DNA of 64,000 bases, from assembly GCA_944389105.1 (NCBI GenBank), contig CALXLD010000024.1:1-64000 (forward strand). The letters are read 5' to 3'. The DNA is from an uncultured Spirochaetaceae bacterium (lineage in GTDB: Bacteria; Spirochaetota; Spirochaetia; Sphaerochaetales; Sphaerochaetaceae). The notes beneath the pieces were generated by a model that was given only the letters and a program-made list of their open reading frames with translations, ran no database searches and had not been told where the DNA came from. Each line of letters starts with the position of its first letter. The stretch's first letter is position 1. The position numbers and the translations under genes were made by a program. Of this stretch, positions 16,476-26,023 are shown piece after piece.

Positions 16476-18646
16476 TACTCTATCCCGACCATGAAAGAAA
16501 CACGCGGTGTCATTGAGATATGGAGAGCGGCCTTTATCTGGCCGAATGAAGTAGCAACCCCGACTCCGACATATCCTCCGATATCCATCTGGCTTCTATC
16601 CAGGGAAAGCTCAGAGTATGGGATCAGATCCCTTGAAACAGCAAGATCATCATGTTCTCCTCCGAAGGCTTCAAAGAAAACTCCGGCATCCACAAATATC
16701 GAGAGAGGAAGAGGAAGGCGGATACCTCCCATAAGATAGATATAATCAGAAGCAGCTATTCCCATATTCGTCGAGACATATGCATCGGCAAGATCCGCAT
16801 TACGTCTTATAGTAGCCGTCTCTCCTGAGAAGATGAACTTGAATATATCAGTAGGCCCGAAGCTGCCGAAGACATCTGCCTTGAATGCATAGGCAAGAGA
16901 AGGTGAAGGGAAATCCCCGCCGAACTCAAATGTGAGCTTAGTCTCCAGACCATTGCCCGAAGCATCTGTTCCATCATAGGCATCGTAAACAAATCCCAGC
17001 CCGATATACGGGTAGATAACATGCTTACCCAGATTATTTCCAAGATATGTATAACTGAAACCTACGACAGCATCGAGGCGGAAATCCCGTAAAGGGAGAT
17101 ATCCGATTCCGGCTTTGAAGAAAAGCGAGACATCATTGCTGAACTCGTAATCAATTGTTCCCGGAACAGAATTATAAGCCTGCTGCCCATATTTTATCCC
17201 TGCATCCCCATAAAGGAATGCAGATGAGAGGAATGGATAAGAAACCCCGGCTTCGACCGTTATTCCCTCATTTACAACAACCCCATATGTGAAATCAAGC
17301 CGCTCAAGAAGGGCAATCCGGCCGGAGATAGTGAAGTCAGGAGTATAGGCAAAGAATGTCTTTCCATCGTTCTCGCCATTATACCGGACGCCTATTCCGC
17401 CTGTAAGACCTAGATGGATACTGCCGGAAAGCGAAGGATAACGCTCGCCCATCACATATATAACACCATCCGATATCTCATAGGTAACAGCTTTCAGGCC
17501 CTCATGTCTTCTTATATCATCAAGTGTCCTTTCAAGCTCCGTAATTGTCTGATAATCCATTGGACGGCCTTCATAAAGGCGGAGCATCGAAAGCGCAGAA
17601 GAAGGAATAACATCATCGATTATCACATGCTCAATCGCAGCAGCAGGAAGCGAGCTGTAGCTTTCTCTCTCCATCGGCAGCCACCTGGAAAGCCTCCTCT
17701 CCAGCTCATCAAATACCCCCTGATTCTCTGTAACAGCAATCTCACCGGTTTCCAGGATCTCTTCACCTGATCCGAACGACATCGATGAAAAATCGGAGGT
17801 ATCGGGAACAATCACCCAGTCAGCTTCATCGTAGTTCTCAGCTGAGTTAGGTTCCGTCAGGTAATCAGAGAACTGCGAAAATGTCCCTGAGAGGGTGCTC
17901 ATGTCATTAGCATGCTCGCCATGTATGTGCCGGGCATCGTTCACATCGACCGCCAGGACTATATCAGCCCCAAGATCTCTGGCAATATCTGTCGGAAGAT
18001 TATCCTCAAGACCGCCATCCATGATATAGCTTCCATCCTCAAGCTGGACGGGCGCAAAGATCACGGGGATAGCCATTGATGCACGGACTGCATCAAAAAG
18101 AGAGCCTGTTGAGAAAACAACCTTCCTGTTGTTTGTTATATCGGCACCTATCGCTCTGAATGGAATTGAAAGATCATCAAAATCCTTTACGGAAAGTACC
18201 TTTGAAAGATACCTGCGCAGGAATCCATTTATGTACTGGTCATCAATAAGACCATTTGAAGCTCCTATCCCGGACGAACCGAATTCAACGGTAAGGAGAT
18301 TCGTGTCATAGTCAGTAAAAGGACTTGGTATAGTATCCGAGCCTCTGACCGCATAAAGGTGGAGGAAATAGCTCATCAGATCAGTCTCTTCGACAAGCTC
18401 CTCTAGCTCTTCCCCAGAATACCCCGCGGCATAGAGGCTTCCTATAACGGCTCCCATGCTCGTTCCTATGACCATATCAGGAACAATCCCGCGGCGATCA
18501 AGCTCCTTCAGGATGGCAATATGAGCAATGCCTTTAGCTCCGCCTCCGGACAGAACCAAGGCAAAACGAGGACGGAATATTGAAGCAGGAAGCATACTTA
18601 ATACGGCAGAAAACAGAACCAGAAATACCAGAATCTTCCTCTTCAT
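16475..18646 (-). CDS. Patatin-like phospholipase with C-terminal outer-membrane barrel
   Basis: The 723-residue exported protein has a signal peptide (about 1-24) and then a patatin domain with the oxyanion loop SGGGAKG (about 33-39), nucleophile elbow GTSMG (about 61-65) and catalytic DGG near 210. A POTRA-like segment (340-400) and a beta-barrel of alternating aromatic strands ending in Phe-Met-Val-Gly-Ile-Glu follow. This is the PlpD-type architecture: a lipase tethered or secreted through its own Omp85-like barrel. ATG 18646 is preferred over a GTG upstream because AGGGG is positioned for it; that site overlaps the fmt stop. Confidence 0.92.
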   Translation of the reverse strand: MKRKILVFLVLFSAVLSMLPASIFRPRFALVLSGGGAKGIAHIAILKELDRRGIVPDMVIGTSMGAVIGSLYAAGYSGEELEELVEETDLMSYFLHLYAVRGSDTIPSPFTDYDTNLLTVEFGSSGIGASNGLIDDQYINGFLRRYLSKVLSVKDFDDLSIPFRAIGADITNNRKVVFSTGSLFDAVRASMAIPVIFAPVQLEDGSYIMDGGLEDNLPTDIARDLGADIVLAVDVNDARHIHGEHANDMSTLSGTFSQFSDYLTEPNSAENYDEADWVIVPDTSDFSSMSFGSGEEILETGEIAVTENQGVFDELERRLSRWLPMERESYSSLPAAAIEHVIIDDVIPSSALSMLRLYEGRPMDYQTITELERTLDDIRRHEGLKAVTYEISDGVIYVMGERYPSLSGSIHLGLTGGIGVRYNGENDGKTFFAYTPDFTISGRIALLERLDFTYGVVVNEGITVEAGVSYPFLSSAFLYGDAGIKYGQQAYNSVPGTIDYEFSNDVSLFFKAGIGYLPLRDFRLDAVVGFSYTYLGNNLGKHVIYPYIGLGFVYDAYDGTDASGNGLETKLTFEFGGDFPSPSLAYAFKADVFGSFGPTDIFKFIFSGETATIRRNADLADAYVSTNMGIAASDYIYLMGGIRLPLPLSIFVDAGVFFEAFGGEHDDLAVSRDLIPYSELSLDRSQMDIGGYVGVGVATSFGQIKAALHISMTPRVSFMVGIE

Positions 18647-18654
18647 AAACACCC

Positions 18655-19581
18655 CTATTCAAGAACTTTCCCTATTGCATCGCGCCTGCCATTGATAAAT
18701 GAGGCAGCATCCATTTCCTTCTTCATTGGCGGAAGAACACGGCTTATATAGATATACCCATCACAAAGGGCTACCTTAAGTCCCTTGCCTTTCTCATATG
18801 AAACTATAGTACCTGGCTTTTCAGCAGGAACGGTGCTTTCAATCCCGAAAGCGCTTCCATAGACACCTGTTATGTACAGAGGAGAGCCATCCAGAAGCGC
18901 ATAAGCCTTAGGCCATGGATAGCATGCCCTGATCTGGGAGTGAACAGAAAGCGAGGTATCAGAAAAATCTATCCTTCCTGCTTCCTTTGTCACAAACGAA
19001 GTGAATGAAGGCTCCCCTGTCTGGCAGACTGCCTTTCTTTCTGGATCCTTCAGTACAGAAAGAACAAAATCAGGAATAAGGGAAGCTGCTTTCTCCGAAA
19101 GTCCTTCCTCTGTCTCCGTACCATCAAGAGGAATCCTGACTGCGTTGAAAACATCCCCCTCATCTACCCCAAGCCCGATCTTCTGCAGGGAAATACCAGT
19201 CTCCCTATCGCCGTTCCGTATCGCCTGATAGATAGGAGATGGTCCACGATAGAGAGGAAGAAGAGATGGATGCACGTTGAAGGTCTCAGAGAAAATCGAC
19301 AGGAACTTCGGCCCGAAGATCTTTCCATAGCAGAAAGAGAGCAATGTGTCCGCTCCATATGAAGCAATATGCTCACGCTCCACCCTCTTTATGCTCTCCG
19401 GCTGATAAACCTCAAGGCCGAGCTCAGCAGCCCTTACTTTGACAGGGGACGGAACAAGAGCCTTCCCCCTCTTCCCTGGAGCATCGGGGGCGGTTATCAC
19501 AAGTGCAATAAGCCCCTCTGCAGCAAGAGCTTCAAGAAGGGGAACAGCAATAGAACCTGTCGCTGCATAAACAATTCTCAT
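18655..19581 (-). CDS. fmt: Methionyl-tRNA formyltransferase
   Basis: The 308-residue enzyme formylates Met-tRNA for initiation, using 10-formyl-tetrahydrofolate. The signature NVHPSLLPLYRGPSPI (about residues 101-116) holds the catalytic Asn and His, and the Asp of the family lies in GVDEGDV near 141. The C-terminal OB-like domain includes IRACYPWPKAYALL. It ends in TAG. The start overlaps the def stop (TGATG), the standard def-fmt arrangement that pairs formylation with deformylation. Confidence 0.97.
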   Translation of the reverse strand: MRIVYAATGSIAVPLLEALAAEGLIALVITAPDAPGKRGKALVPSPVKVRAAELGLEVYQPESIKRVEREHIASYGADTLLSFCYGKIFGPKFLSIFSETFNVHPSLLPLYRGPSPIYQAIRNGDRETGISLQKIGLGVDEGDVFNAVRIPLDGTETEEGLSEKAASLIPDFVLSVLKDPERKAVCQTGEPSFTSFVTKEAGRIDFSDTSLSVHSQIRACYPWPKAYALLDGSPLYITGVYGSAFGIESTVPAEKPGTIVSYEKGKGLKVALCDGYIYISRVLPPMKKEMDAASFINGRRDAIGKVLE

Positions 19582-20093
19582 CAGACCCTCGCTTTCTGTC
19601 TGCGCCTTATTCTGTTTTTCTTCTCGTAGGCACGGATGACTTTATCTCTCTCCTTCTCATCAAGGTGATCTATATAAAGCTTACCATAAAGATGATCATT
19701 TTCATGCTGGATCACCCTTGCAAGAAGGCCATCAGCCTCAATGGTAAAAGCCTTTCCATTGACATCCTGAGCCTGGATTGTAACACGGAGAGGACGGACA
19801 ACATCATGATATACACCAGGAATCGAAAGACAGCCCTCTTCATAAACACCTGTTTCAATACTCGTTGCGATTATCGAGGGATTGATAAACACAATAGGCT
19901 TTTCACCCCTGATATGTACAACGAAGATTTTCTTGGAGACTCCGACCTGAGGACCAGCAAGCCCGACCCCGTCAGCCTCTTCAAGAGTATCAAGCATAGC
20001 ATCTGACAGCATCCTGACAGCTTCATCGAATTCAGTTATATCCGAACACTTTTCGGTGAGAACTTCATCTCCTATTTTATATATATCCAACAT
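19581..20093 (-). CDS. def: Peptide deformylase
   Basis: The 170-residue metalloenzyme removes the N-formyl group from nascent proteins. The three motifs are GVGLAGPQVG (42-51), EGCLSIPG with metal ligand C88, and QHENDH with H130, E131 and H134. The start ATG 20093 gives the usual MLDIYKIGDEVL beginning; a TTG two codons upstream is less likely. No good Shine-Dalgarno is present; AAGGGAAG lies about 15 nt upstream. fmt follows with a 1-bp overlap. Confidence 0.97.
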   Translation of the reverse strand: MLDIYKIGDEVLTEKCSDITEFDEAVRMLSDAMLDTLEEADGVGLAGPQVGVSKKIFVVHIRGEKPIVFINPSIIATSIETGVYEEGCLSIPGVYHDVVRPLRVTIQAQDVNGKAFTIEADGLLARVIQHENDHLYGKLYIDHLDEKERDKVIRAYEKKNRIRRRQKARV

Positions 20094-20117
20094 ATTCAAG
20101 GATGGTATACTTCCCTT

Positions 20118-20675
20118 TTATTCTTGGCAACAGACCAAAGCAGCCCGTTTCTCTATAGAATATGCCTTAAAATAAGCTTCCTCCAATGGGATCCAGCGTG
20201 TTTCAAATACCTTCGCCTTATCCTTGCCATTTCTTAGGCAGATTCTTCTCATCTGCTCCTCTTTTCCGATAGTGAGGAAAACAGAGAAATCATAGTATTT
20301 CCCAAATCGCGGGCTGAGGCTGTATGCACCCTCGACAATCACGGGCTTTGCAGTATCGATGAAAACAGGAACAGGATCATAATCCATTTCCGAGCAGCTG
20401 AACTTCCTGTAGGAGAAAGGCTTCCCGATTCTGAGGTTATCGACAACTTCCTCTAAAAACCTTTCATAATGAACATTTCCACCCGCTTCGCTATAGCGCA
20501 TATCGCTTCTTAGATCAGGAGGAAGGAAGAAATCATCCATATGAATGACACTCCCCTCTATCTCTGCAGCGAGAAGGGAAGAGAGCGTAGTCTTTCCGGA
20601 AGCGGACCTTCCGTCTATAGCAATAACCCTGGTTTCCTCAGAAATGAGCGAAAGTATCTCAGAGAGCGCACTCAA
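20118..20675 (-). CDS. Uridine-kinase-like P-loop kinase
   Basis: The 185-residue cytoplasmic protein has a Walker A GRSASGKT (22-29) and the motif VIHMDDFFLPPDLR near 44-57, with acceptor-site Asp residues as in uridine kinase and phosphoribulokinase relatives. VIVEGAYSLSP near 109-119 resembles the Walker B-like EGI/EGA motif, and a lid region RRICLRNGKDKAKVF follows. It overlaps the ECF S-component gene by 4 bp, so it probably phosphorylates the substrate brought in by that transporter, a nucleoside or vitamin-like alcohol. This last point is inference. Confidence 0.85.
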   Translation of the reverse strand: MSALSEILSLISEETRVIAIDGRSASGKTTLSSLLAAEIEGSVIHMDDFFLPPDLRSDMRYSEAGGNVHYERFLEEVVDNLRIGKPFSYRKFSCSEMDYDPVPVFIDTAKPVIVEGAYSLSPRFGKYYDFSVFLTIGKEEQMRRICLRNGKDKAKVFETRWIPLEEAYFKAYSIEKRAALVCCQE

Positions 20676-21202
20676 CCCATCTTCCTCCCGGTAAATCCTG
20701 CTTTATTGAGAGCCGCTGCTATTATAGGAATCAGGACAAGCTGCATGACAATTGCAGGGAAGCAGGAGATGAAATAGCTGGAAATCCACATAGGAAGAGA
20801 ATATGAACCACGCGCAAAGATGAAGGCTCTGGCACATCCTGCTGCAATACGCCCGAAAAGCATTGCTATCAGCAAGCTGATAAGCACATTTGCAGTAACC
20901 TTCTTCGTTTTCACCACTGCCATCATCAATCCAGCCATAAAACCATAGCATCCAAGCTCCACCATCATCTGCGGCAGCATTGGCGCACCTGGCATTCCTG
21001 TAAAAAGGGATGAAAGCAGAGGTCCTGCTATTCCGCAGAGGAGACCAAATGGCCATGAAGTGAGAATCCCGCAGAGAAGCACCGGCAGATGCATCGGTGA
21101 AAACAGAACCCCGCCATTCGGAATTGCATGGAAGGCCATTGGCAGTACGACACAAAGCGCAATGCAGACAGCTGTTGTCAAAGATTTACGAAGTATGGAC
21201 AT
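20672..21202 (-). CDS. ECF transporter S component
   Basis: The 176-residue membrane protein has about six transmembrane helices of the ECF substrate-binding type. It opens with MAFHAIPNGGVLFSPMHLPV (residues 22-41), and conserved small-residue helices and LLSSLFTGMPGAP follow. The family is a common orphan S component whose ligand I cannot name. It is the fourth gene of a complete A1-A2-T-S set and overlaps EcfT by 17 bp. The downstream kinase suggests that the cargo is phosphorylated after entry. Confidence 0.85.
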   Translation of the reverse strand: MSILRKSLTTAVCIALCVVLPMAFHAIPNGGVLFSPMHLPVLLCGILTSWPFGLLCGIAGPLLSSLFTGMPGAPMLPQMMVELGCYGFMAGLMMAVVKTKKVTANVLISLLIAMLFGRIAAGCARAFIFARGSYSLPMWISSYFISCFPAIVMQLVLIPIIAAALNKAGFTGRKMG

Positions 21203-21998
21203 TGAAAACTCCTTTCAGCGCAATGGCGCCGAGCAATATCAAAAGGGAGAAAACGAGAGAAAGGCTCTCCCGCCTCCCGAATGCTATTCTTATCTTCCTC
21301 TTCCTTCCCTTCTCTCCTGTATATCCCCTGGCTTCCATTGCCGAGGCAAGCTCATCTGCTCTCCTGAAAGCCGAAAGGAATAGAGGAAGAGCAAGAGGTA
21401 TCAGCGAGAGAGCCCTGTCCTTAATCTTCCTTCCTCCAGGAAGAGCTCCTCTGGCTCTGGCTGACAGAATGATTGATTCGCCCTCAGATGCGAGAACAGG
21501 AATGAAGGAAATCGCTATTGAGATAATCGAGGAAGCCTCATCCACTGGAATCTTCAGAAAAGAAAGAGGATGGAGGACCGTCCTGAGCCCATCTGTTATT
21601 TCAACAGGTGTGGCAGTTGCTGTAAGTACTGAAGAGAGAGCTGTAAGCAGCATTATGCTCATTATCATCCTGAGACCGAAGAGAACCCCATCCAATGAGA
21701 ATGTCACTATCCAGAAGGAAAAATACGGACGCTCAGATGGCTGGAAAAATGCATTCATAAGAAAAACAGTGAGAAGGAAAACCCTGAACCGCCAGAACAT
21801 AGCCGCAACTGGTTTTATCGGTACCCCGGCCATCCTGAAGACAAAAAGAAGGACTGACAATGAGAGAATATAGCCCCAGACAAAGCCTGAAGCCACAACA
21901 AATGCAGCAAACAGAATAGCAAAGTCGGTAATCCTGACTGCGTTATCAAGCTTATGGATGGAAGAGGAGCCCGGAGTATATGCACCAAGAAGGTTCAT
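21186..21998 (-). CDS. ecfT: ECF transporter T component
   Basis: The 270-residue protein has transmembrane helices in two blocks and the two coupling-helix motifs that contact the ATPases, ARARGA near residue 178 and AMEARGY near 217. These Ala-Arg-Gly motifs are diagnostic for EcfT/CbiQ. It joins the S component to the ATPase pair. It overlaps the EcfA2 gene by 4 bp and the S gene by 17 bp. Confidence 0.93.
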   Translation of the reverse strand: MNLLGAYTPGSSSIHKLDNAVRITDFAILFAAFVVASGFVWGYILSLSVLLFVFRMAGVPIKPVAAMFWRFRVFLLTVFLMNAFFQPSERPYFSFWIVTFSLDGVLFGLRMIMSIMLLTALSSVLTATATPVEITDGLRTVLHPLSFLKIPVDEASSIISIAISFIPVLASEGESIILSARARGALPGGRKIKDRALSLIPLALPLFLSAFRRADELASAMEARGYTGEKGRKRKIRIAFGRRESLSLVFSLLILLGAIALKGVFNVHTS

Positions 21999-22747
21999 CT
22001 TCTGCCTCCAAGCATCGAGGCAATCCTATCCACAAGGATATCAAAGGATACAGTCCTTCCTAATCCAAGGGATAATGAGAGCTCTGATATACCGGAAGAA
22101 ACGAGATCATCGGGAAGCCCATCTCCTGCAATCTGCCCATTATCGATAAGAATAACCCTGTCACTCATAGCAGTAAGATCCGGATCATGGGTGACAGCAG
22201 CTACAATGCGGCCTGAATCGCGGAATTCTGAAAAGAATCTCATTACGATATCATAAGAATGGCCATCAAGCCCGACTGTAGGCTCATCAGCAAGAACTAT
22301 CCGAGGATCAGAGACAATCACACCAGCTATGGCAGCTCTCCGTCTCTCCCCTCCTGAAAGCGAAAACGGAGATTCATACCATTTTGCTTCATCTATCCCC
22401 ATGATAGATAGCGCAGCAGCAGCTTTATCCTTCACATCACTCTTTCCAAGCCCGCTATGCCTGAGGGAGAAAGCAACATCTGAAAAGACATTCTCAGAAA
22501 AAAGCTGGCGCTCAGGAAACTGGAAAATCACACCGCAGCCAGGGACCTGTCCGGAAACCTCCTTGCCAGACAGAAGAAGACTGCCGCTTCTCAAGGGCAG
22601 GAGACCGGAAAGCATCGTCAGTATCGTAGTCTTGCCGCTTCCGCTTTTTCCTGTTATCGCAGTCAGCCCTTCCTTTAAAGTCAGCGACAGATCGGACAGC
22701 AGGAAATCATCTCTTCTGATGGAGGCATTTACTAATGATAATTCCAT
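21995..22747 (-). CDS. ecfA2: ECF transporter ATPase EcfA2
   Basis: The 250-residue ABC ATPase has Walker A GKSGSGKTT near 33-41, signature LSGGERRR near 127-134 and Walker B IVLADEPTVGLD near 150-161, followed by the switch His in AVTHDPD. It pairs with EcfA1 to power the transporter. Its start overlaps the EcfA1 gene by 16 bp. Confidence 0.93.
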   Translation of the reverse strand: MELSLVNASIRRDDFLLSDLSLTLKEGLTAITGKSGSGKTTILTMLSGLLPLRSGSLLLSGKEVSGQVPGCGVIFQFPERQLFSENVFSDVAFSLRHSGLGKSDVKDKAAAALSIMGIDEAKWYESPFSLSGGERRRAAIAGVIVSDPRIVLADEPTVGLDGHSYDIVMRFFSEFRDSGRIVAAVTHDPDLTAMSDRVILIDNGQIAGDGLPDDLVSSGISELSLSLGLGRTVSFDILVDRIASMLGGRR

Positions 22748-23535
22748 ATCGCCTCCTTCAGCTCTTCAGCTGTAAGCAAAGGAGGAAGCTTAAAACCCCT
22801 CTCCTCCAATGCCTTTCTCAAGCGGACAGCAAGAGGTGCTTTTATGCCAGCTTCTTCAAGAAGCTTATAGTCAGTAAGCACAGTCTCCGGGGTGCCATCT
22901 GCAATAATTCTTCCTCCTGAAAGAAGAATCACCCTATCAGCGGAAATGGCCTCATCGGCGCTATGCGTTATCGTGATGACCATGGAATCCTTCCAGATTG
23001 TATCCACCAGGGTCCTCATCTCCTTTCTGCCCTCTTCATCCAGCATGGTGAAGGATTCATCGAGCATTATGATCTCAGGCTCAGATGCAAGTATCCCAGC
23101 AAGCTGTGCTCTCTCCTTCTCTCCGCCAGAGAGCGTCTGCGGCATACGTTTCCGTGCTTCATACAACCCTGTGAGTTCCAGACTCTTCCTTACTCTCTCT
23201 GCAATATCCGGAAGATCATAATTCTCAGGACCGAATGCGGTATCTTCCTCAAGGACGGGAGAGACAAACTGACTGTCCGGATCCTGAAAGACTATTCCTA
23301 TCTTTTCCCTTATCCTTCTGATGTCCCCGTCTTTGACAGAACATCCATTTACTTTTATATCACCGCGCTTAAGCGGCAGAAGTCCATCAATGAGCTTTAT
23401 CAGAGTGGATTTGCCGGACCCGTTTGATCCAAGCAATGCAATTCTTGCAGCTCCCTCGGCGCAGAAGGAAACGGAGGAGATAACATCCCCCCTTCCATAT
23501 GAAAATGAAATATTCTCCACCGAGATGGATGGCAT
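22732..23535 (-). CDS. ecfA1: ECF transporter ATPase EcfA1
   Basis: The 267-residue ABC ATPase has Walker A GSNGSGKST near 34-42, Q-loop VFQDPDSQFV, signature LSGGEKER near 140-147, Walker B IIMLDESFTMLD near 160-171 and switch ITITHSAD. A C-terminal tail of about 40 residues is typical of EcfA1 proteins. It is the first gene of the ECF module, 51 bp after DUF3842, and co-transcription is likely. Confidence 0.93.
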   Translation of the reverse strand: MPSISVENISFSYGRGDVISSVSFCAEGAARIALLGSNGSGKSTLIKLIDGLLPLKRGDIKVNGCSVKDGDIRRIREKIGIVFQDPDSQFVSPVLEEDTAFGPENYDLPDIAERVRKSLELTGLYEARKRMPQTLSGGEKERAQLAGILASEPEIIMLDESFTMLDEEGRKEMRTLVDTIWKDSMVITITHSADEAISADRVILLSGGRIIADGTPETVLTDYKLLEEAGIKAPLAVRLRKALEERGFKLPPLLTAEELKEAIWNYH

Positions 23536-23586
23536 TTATTCTCCGGCATTCTTCAGAATGCAGCTATCGATAAAAGGGAAAAGCCT

Positions 23587-23997
23587 TCAGGCTGAAACTG
23601 CAGCTTCTGCTGCTTTTATTACGCCATCAATCATAGCAGAAAGCGATGTATCCTGTACACCCACAACTATATTTCCACAGATATTGACAGGAACAAGGAT
23701 CCTCTTCGCTCTGGCTTTTCCTACAGCTTCGGCCATTACAGGAGTAACCTCTCCATACATGCTATCAGCGATACAGATTCCAATTGGGCCGATTATGATA
23801 TCAGCACTCCGGGATAACACGACAACAGGATTCTCTCCGGTAGCTCCATGAGAAGCTCCAGCCTTGAGCATCTGCTGAGTAGCGATGCTGTTTGTGCCAA
23901 CAGCATTTATCTCCGCATCAGGGAAATGAGCTCTCAGGGCAGCGACAAGAGCCCTGCCAAGACCACCTCCCTGTCCATCTATAACCAGAATCTCCAT
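23587..23997 (-). CDS. DUF3842 family protein
   Basis: The 136-residue cytoplasmic protein begins with MEILVIDGQGGGLGRALV, a glycine-rich nucleotide-binding-like loop. It continues with NAVGTNSIATQQMLKAGASHGATGENP and then IIIGPIGICIADSMYGEVTPVMAEA, all characteristic of DUF3842. Function is unknown. The start was placed at ATG 23997 because AGGG precedes it and the family begins here; the longer frame adds 14 unrelated residues. It lies between priA and the ECF genes. Confidence 0.88.
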   Translation of the reverse strand: MEILVIDGQGGGLGRALVAALRAHFPDAEINAVGTNSIATQQMLKAGASHGATGENPVVVLSRSADIIIGPIGICIADSMYGEVTPVMAEAVGKARAKRILVPVNICGNIVVGVQDTSLSAMIDGVIKAAEAAVSA

Positions 23998-24061
23998 ACC
24001 CTGATAATCGCAGAGAGAAAGTGCAGAGTCAACACACATCCAGAACAGCAGATGCAGCCTC

Positions 24062-26023
24062 TTACATCAAGGACACCGGATCCATATCTATTTCGATATA
24101 GACTGATGACGGAACCTTAAATGAAGACAAGAGCTCATGTGCAAAACGGAGGAGCGCTGCAGCGCTGCCTGATCTTAGAAGAATATGATATCTGAAATAC
24201 TGGGCCTTCTTCTCTATCAGGCATGGAGAGGGAGAGAAAATCTCAATATCATCATATCCTCCACGCTCTTCCAGATTATAGGCTTCGTTCCCGAGCTCCT
24301 CTGCAGCAAGCCTGACTTTCTCCTCGTTTTTTCCCCGGAATGTAAGATTAAGAAGCCTTGAGAACGGCGGAAATCCAGTTGCTTTCCTCTCTGCAAGCTC
24401 CTTTTTATAGAACATCTCAAGATCATTCTCTGCAACAGCTGTGATTGCAGAGGCGAAAGGCTGCGTTGTCTGCACGATCACGAAACCATCATCGCGGTAT
24501 CTTCCAGCTCTTCCGGCAACCTGATGCAGAAGGTCAAAGGTTCTCTCAGAAGCTCTGAAATCGGGGATGGCAAGGGATGAATCAGCATTCAGGACTCCTA
24601 TAAGCGAGACAAACGGGAAATTAAGGCCCTTTGCTATCATCTGGGTCCCGAGAAGGATATCTATGCGGCCATCCCTGAAGCCATGGAGGATCTCCTGCGT
24701 CTTCCCTTTCCCGCTCTGGGCTATGTCTGTATCAAGGCGGGCAATGCGGGCGTACGGAAACAGTGCCCTTGCTTCCTCCTCTATATTCTCGGTACCGAAA
24801 CCATGCGGAGAAAGGTCCCGGGACTGGCACTCAGGGCAGACTTTCACAAGAGGCTCTGAATAACCGCATGTATGGCATACAAGCCTTCCTTCTTTCTTAT
24901 GATAAGTCATTGAGACGTAGCAGTTCGGGCATGTTATTATATGACCGCAGCCTGAACAGACATAATTGTATGTATAGCCACGCCTGTTTAGAAAAAGAAT
25001 AACTCCTTTCTTTTCTGCAAGAGTGTGCCTTATAGCTTCTTCAAGCTCTTTTGTTATATTCCTCTTCTCTCTAAGGCTATTGACTATCATGACCCGGGGA
25101 TACTTCCCCTCTCCGATCCGCTCCTGCATATCAATTCTGCGGATCCTGTGTTCTGCCATCATGTTCCAGGCTTCAAGGGAAGGTGTCGCCGACCCCATGA
25201 TAAGTACCGCATTCTCCTTCTTCACCCTGTATTCCGCAATCTGCCTTGCATGGTAGCGCGGAGTATTGCCGGACTTATAGGAAGTCTCATGTTCCTCATC
25301 CATGATAATAAGCCCAAGATTGCAGAACGGAGCAAAAACACTGCTTCTTGCTCCTATCACAATATCGATATCCCCGGCCATTATCCCATTCCATGCCTTA
25401 AGCCGCTGCGATGGAGTGAGAGAGGAATGAAGGATCGCGACACGCCCCGAAAAACGGGAATAGACCTCATCTGACAGCTGTTCCGAAAGTGTTATCTCAG
25501 GAACGAGGTAAAGAACCTGCTTACCCTGGCTGATCACATCTTCAGCTCTTCTCAGATACACCTCGCTCTTACCTGAACCGGTTACCCCGAAAAGATAGAA
25601 AATCCTGTCATTGCTTTTTCTGAGAACAGAAAGCGCATGCTCCTGTCCCGGTGACAGATGTTCAATTGCCCTGAACGATGAAGGCTCGAAAAACGGGCTG
25701 ACTTCACTTTCCCTTCTTCCGGAAGGAATCATCATGGAAAGATTCAGCCCTGTCGGAGAGAAATACATGGTCTTCATCCAGGATGCAAGATCAAGAAGAG
25801 CTTTTGTGAACACAGGTTCCTTATCTATTACCCGGGATATTTCCTTCAGCTCATAATCTCCCGAAGGCTTTTCATCTCCAGTATCTATGACAAAACCTGT
25901 CATCTTCCGTCTTCCGAAAGGAACAGCTACCCTCACTCCGAATTTCACATCCATGCTATCGGGAATGATGTAGCTGTAGCTTGCCTCATAAGGAAGATCA
26001 AGAAGGACTGTAGCGTATTTCAA
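24062..26023 (-). CDS. priA: Primosomal helicase PriA
   Basis: The 653-residue replication-restart helicase has an N-terminal DNA-binding domain (about 1-100), helicase Walker A GVTGSGKSEVY near 146, DEEHETSYK near 242, and a zinc-binding region with paired cysteines (CSGCG, CPNC, CHTCG, CPEC) around 355-400. The C-terminal motifs GTQMIAKGLNFP and QVAGRAGR follow. It is somewhat shorter than the E. coli enzyme (about 730). It overlaps the downstream end of the glycosylase-like gene by 4 bp. Confidence 0.96.
   Translation of the reverse strand: MKYATVLLDLPYEASYSYIIPDSMDVKFGVRVAVPFGRRKMTGFVIDTGDEKPSGDYELKEISRVIDKEPVFTKALLDLASWMKTMYFSPTGLNLSMMIPSGRRESEVSPFFEPSSFRAIEHLSPGQEHALSVLRKSNDRIFYLFGVTGSGKSEVYLRRAEDVISQGKQVLYLVPEITLSEQLSDEVYSRFSGRVAILHSSLTPSQRLKAWNGIMAGDIDIVIGARSSVFAPFCNLGLIIMDEEHETSYKSGNTPRYHARQIAEYRVKKENAVLIMGSATPSLEAWNMMAEHRIRRIDMQERIGEGKYPRVMIVNSLREKRNITKELEEAIRHTLAEKKGVILFLNRRGYTYNYVCSGCGHIITCPNCYVSMTYHKKEGRLVCHTCGYSEPLVKVCPECQSRDLSPHGFGTENIEEEARALFPYARIARLDTDIAQSGKGKTQEILHGFRDGRIDILLGTQMIAKGLNFPFVSLIGVLNADSSLAIPDFRASERTFDLLHQVAGRAGRYRDDGFVIVQTTQPFASAITAVAENDLEMFYKKELAERKATGFPPFSRLLNLTFRGKNEEKVRLAAEELGNEAYNLEERGGYDDIEIFSPSPCLIEKKAQYFRYHILLRSGSAAALLRFAHELLSSFKVPSSVYIEIDMDPVSLM

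Noticed and set aside
21097-21873. 258-codon open frame on the plus strand opposite ecfT
   Set aside because: It mirrors the ecfT/S genes, which have clear family motifs. Its composition is low-complexity Arg/Ser-rich, as expected of an antisense shadow.
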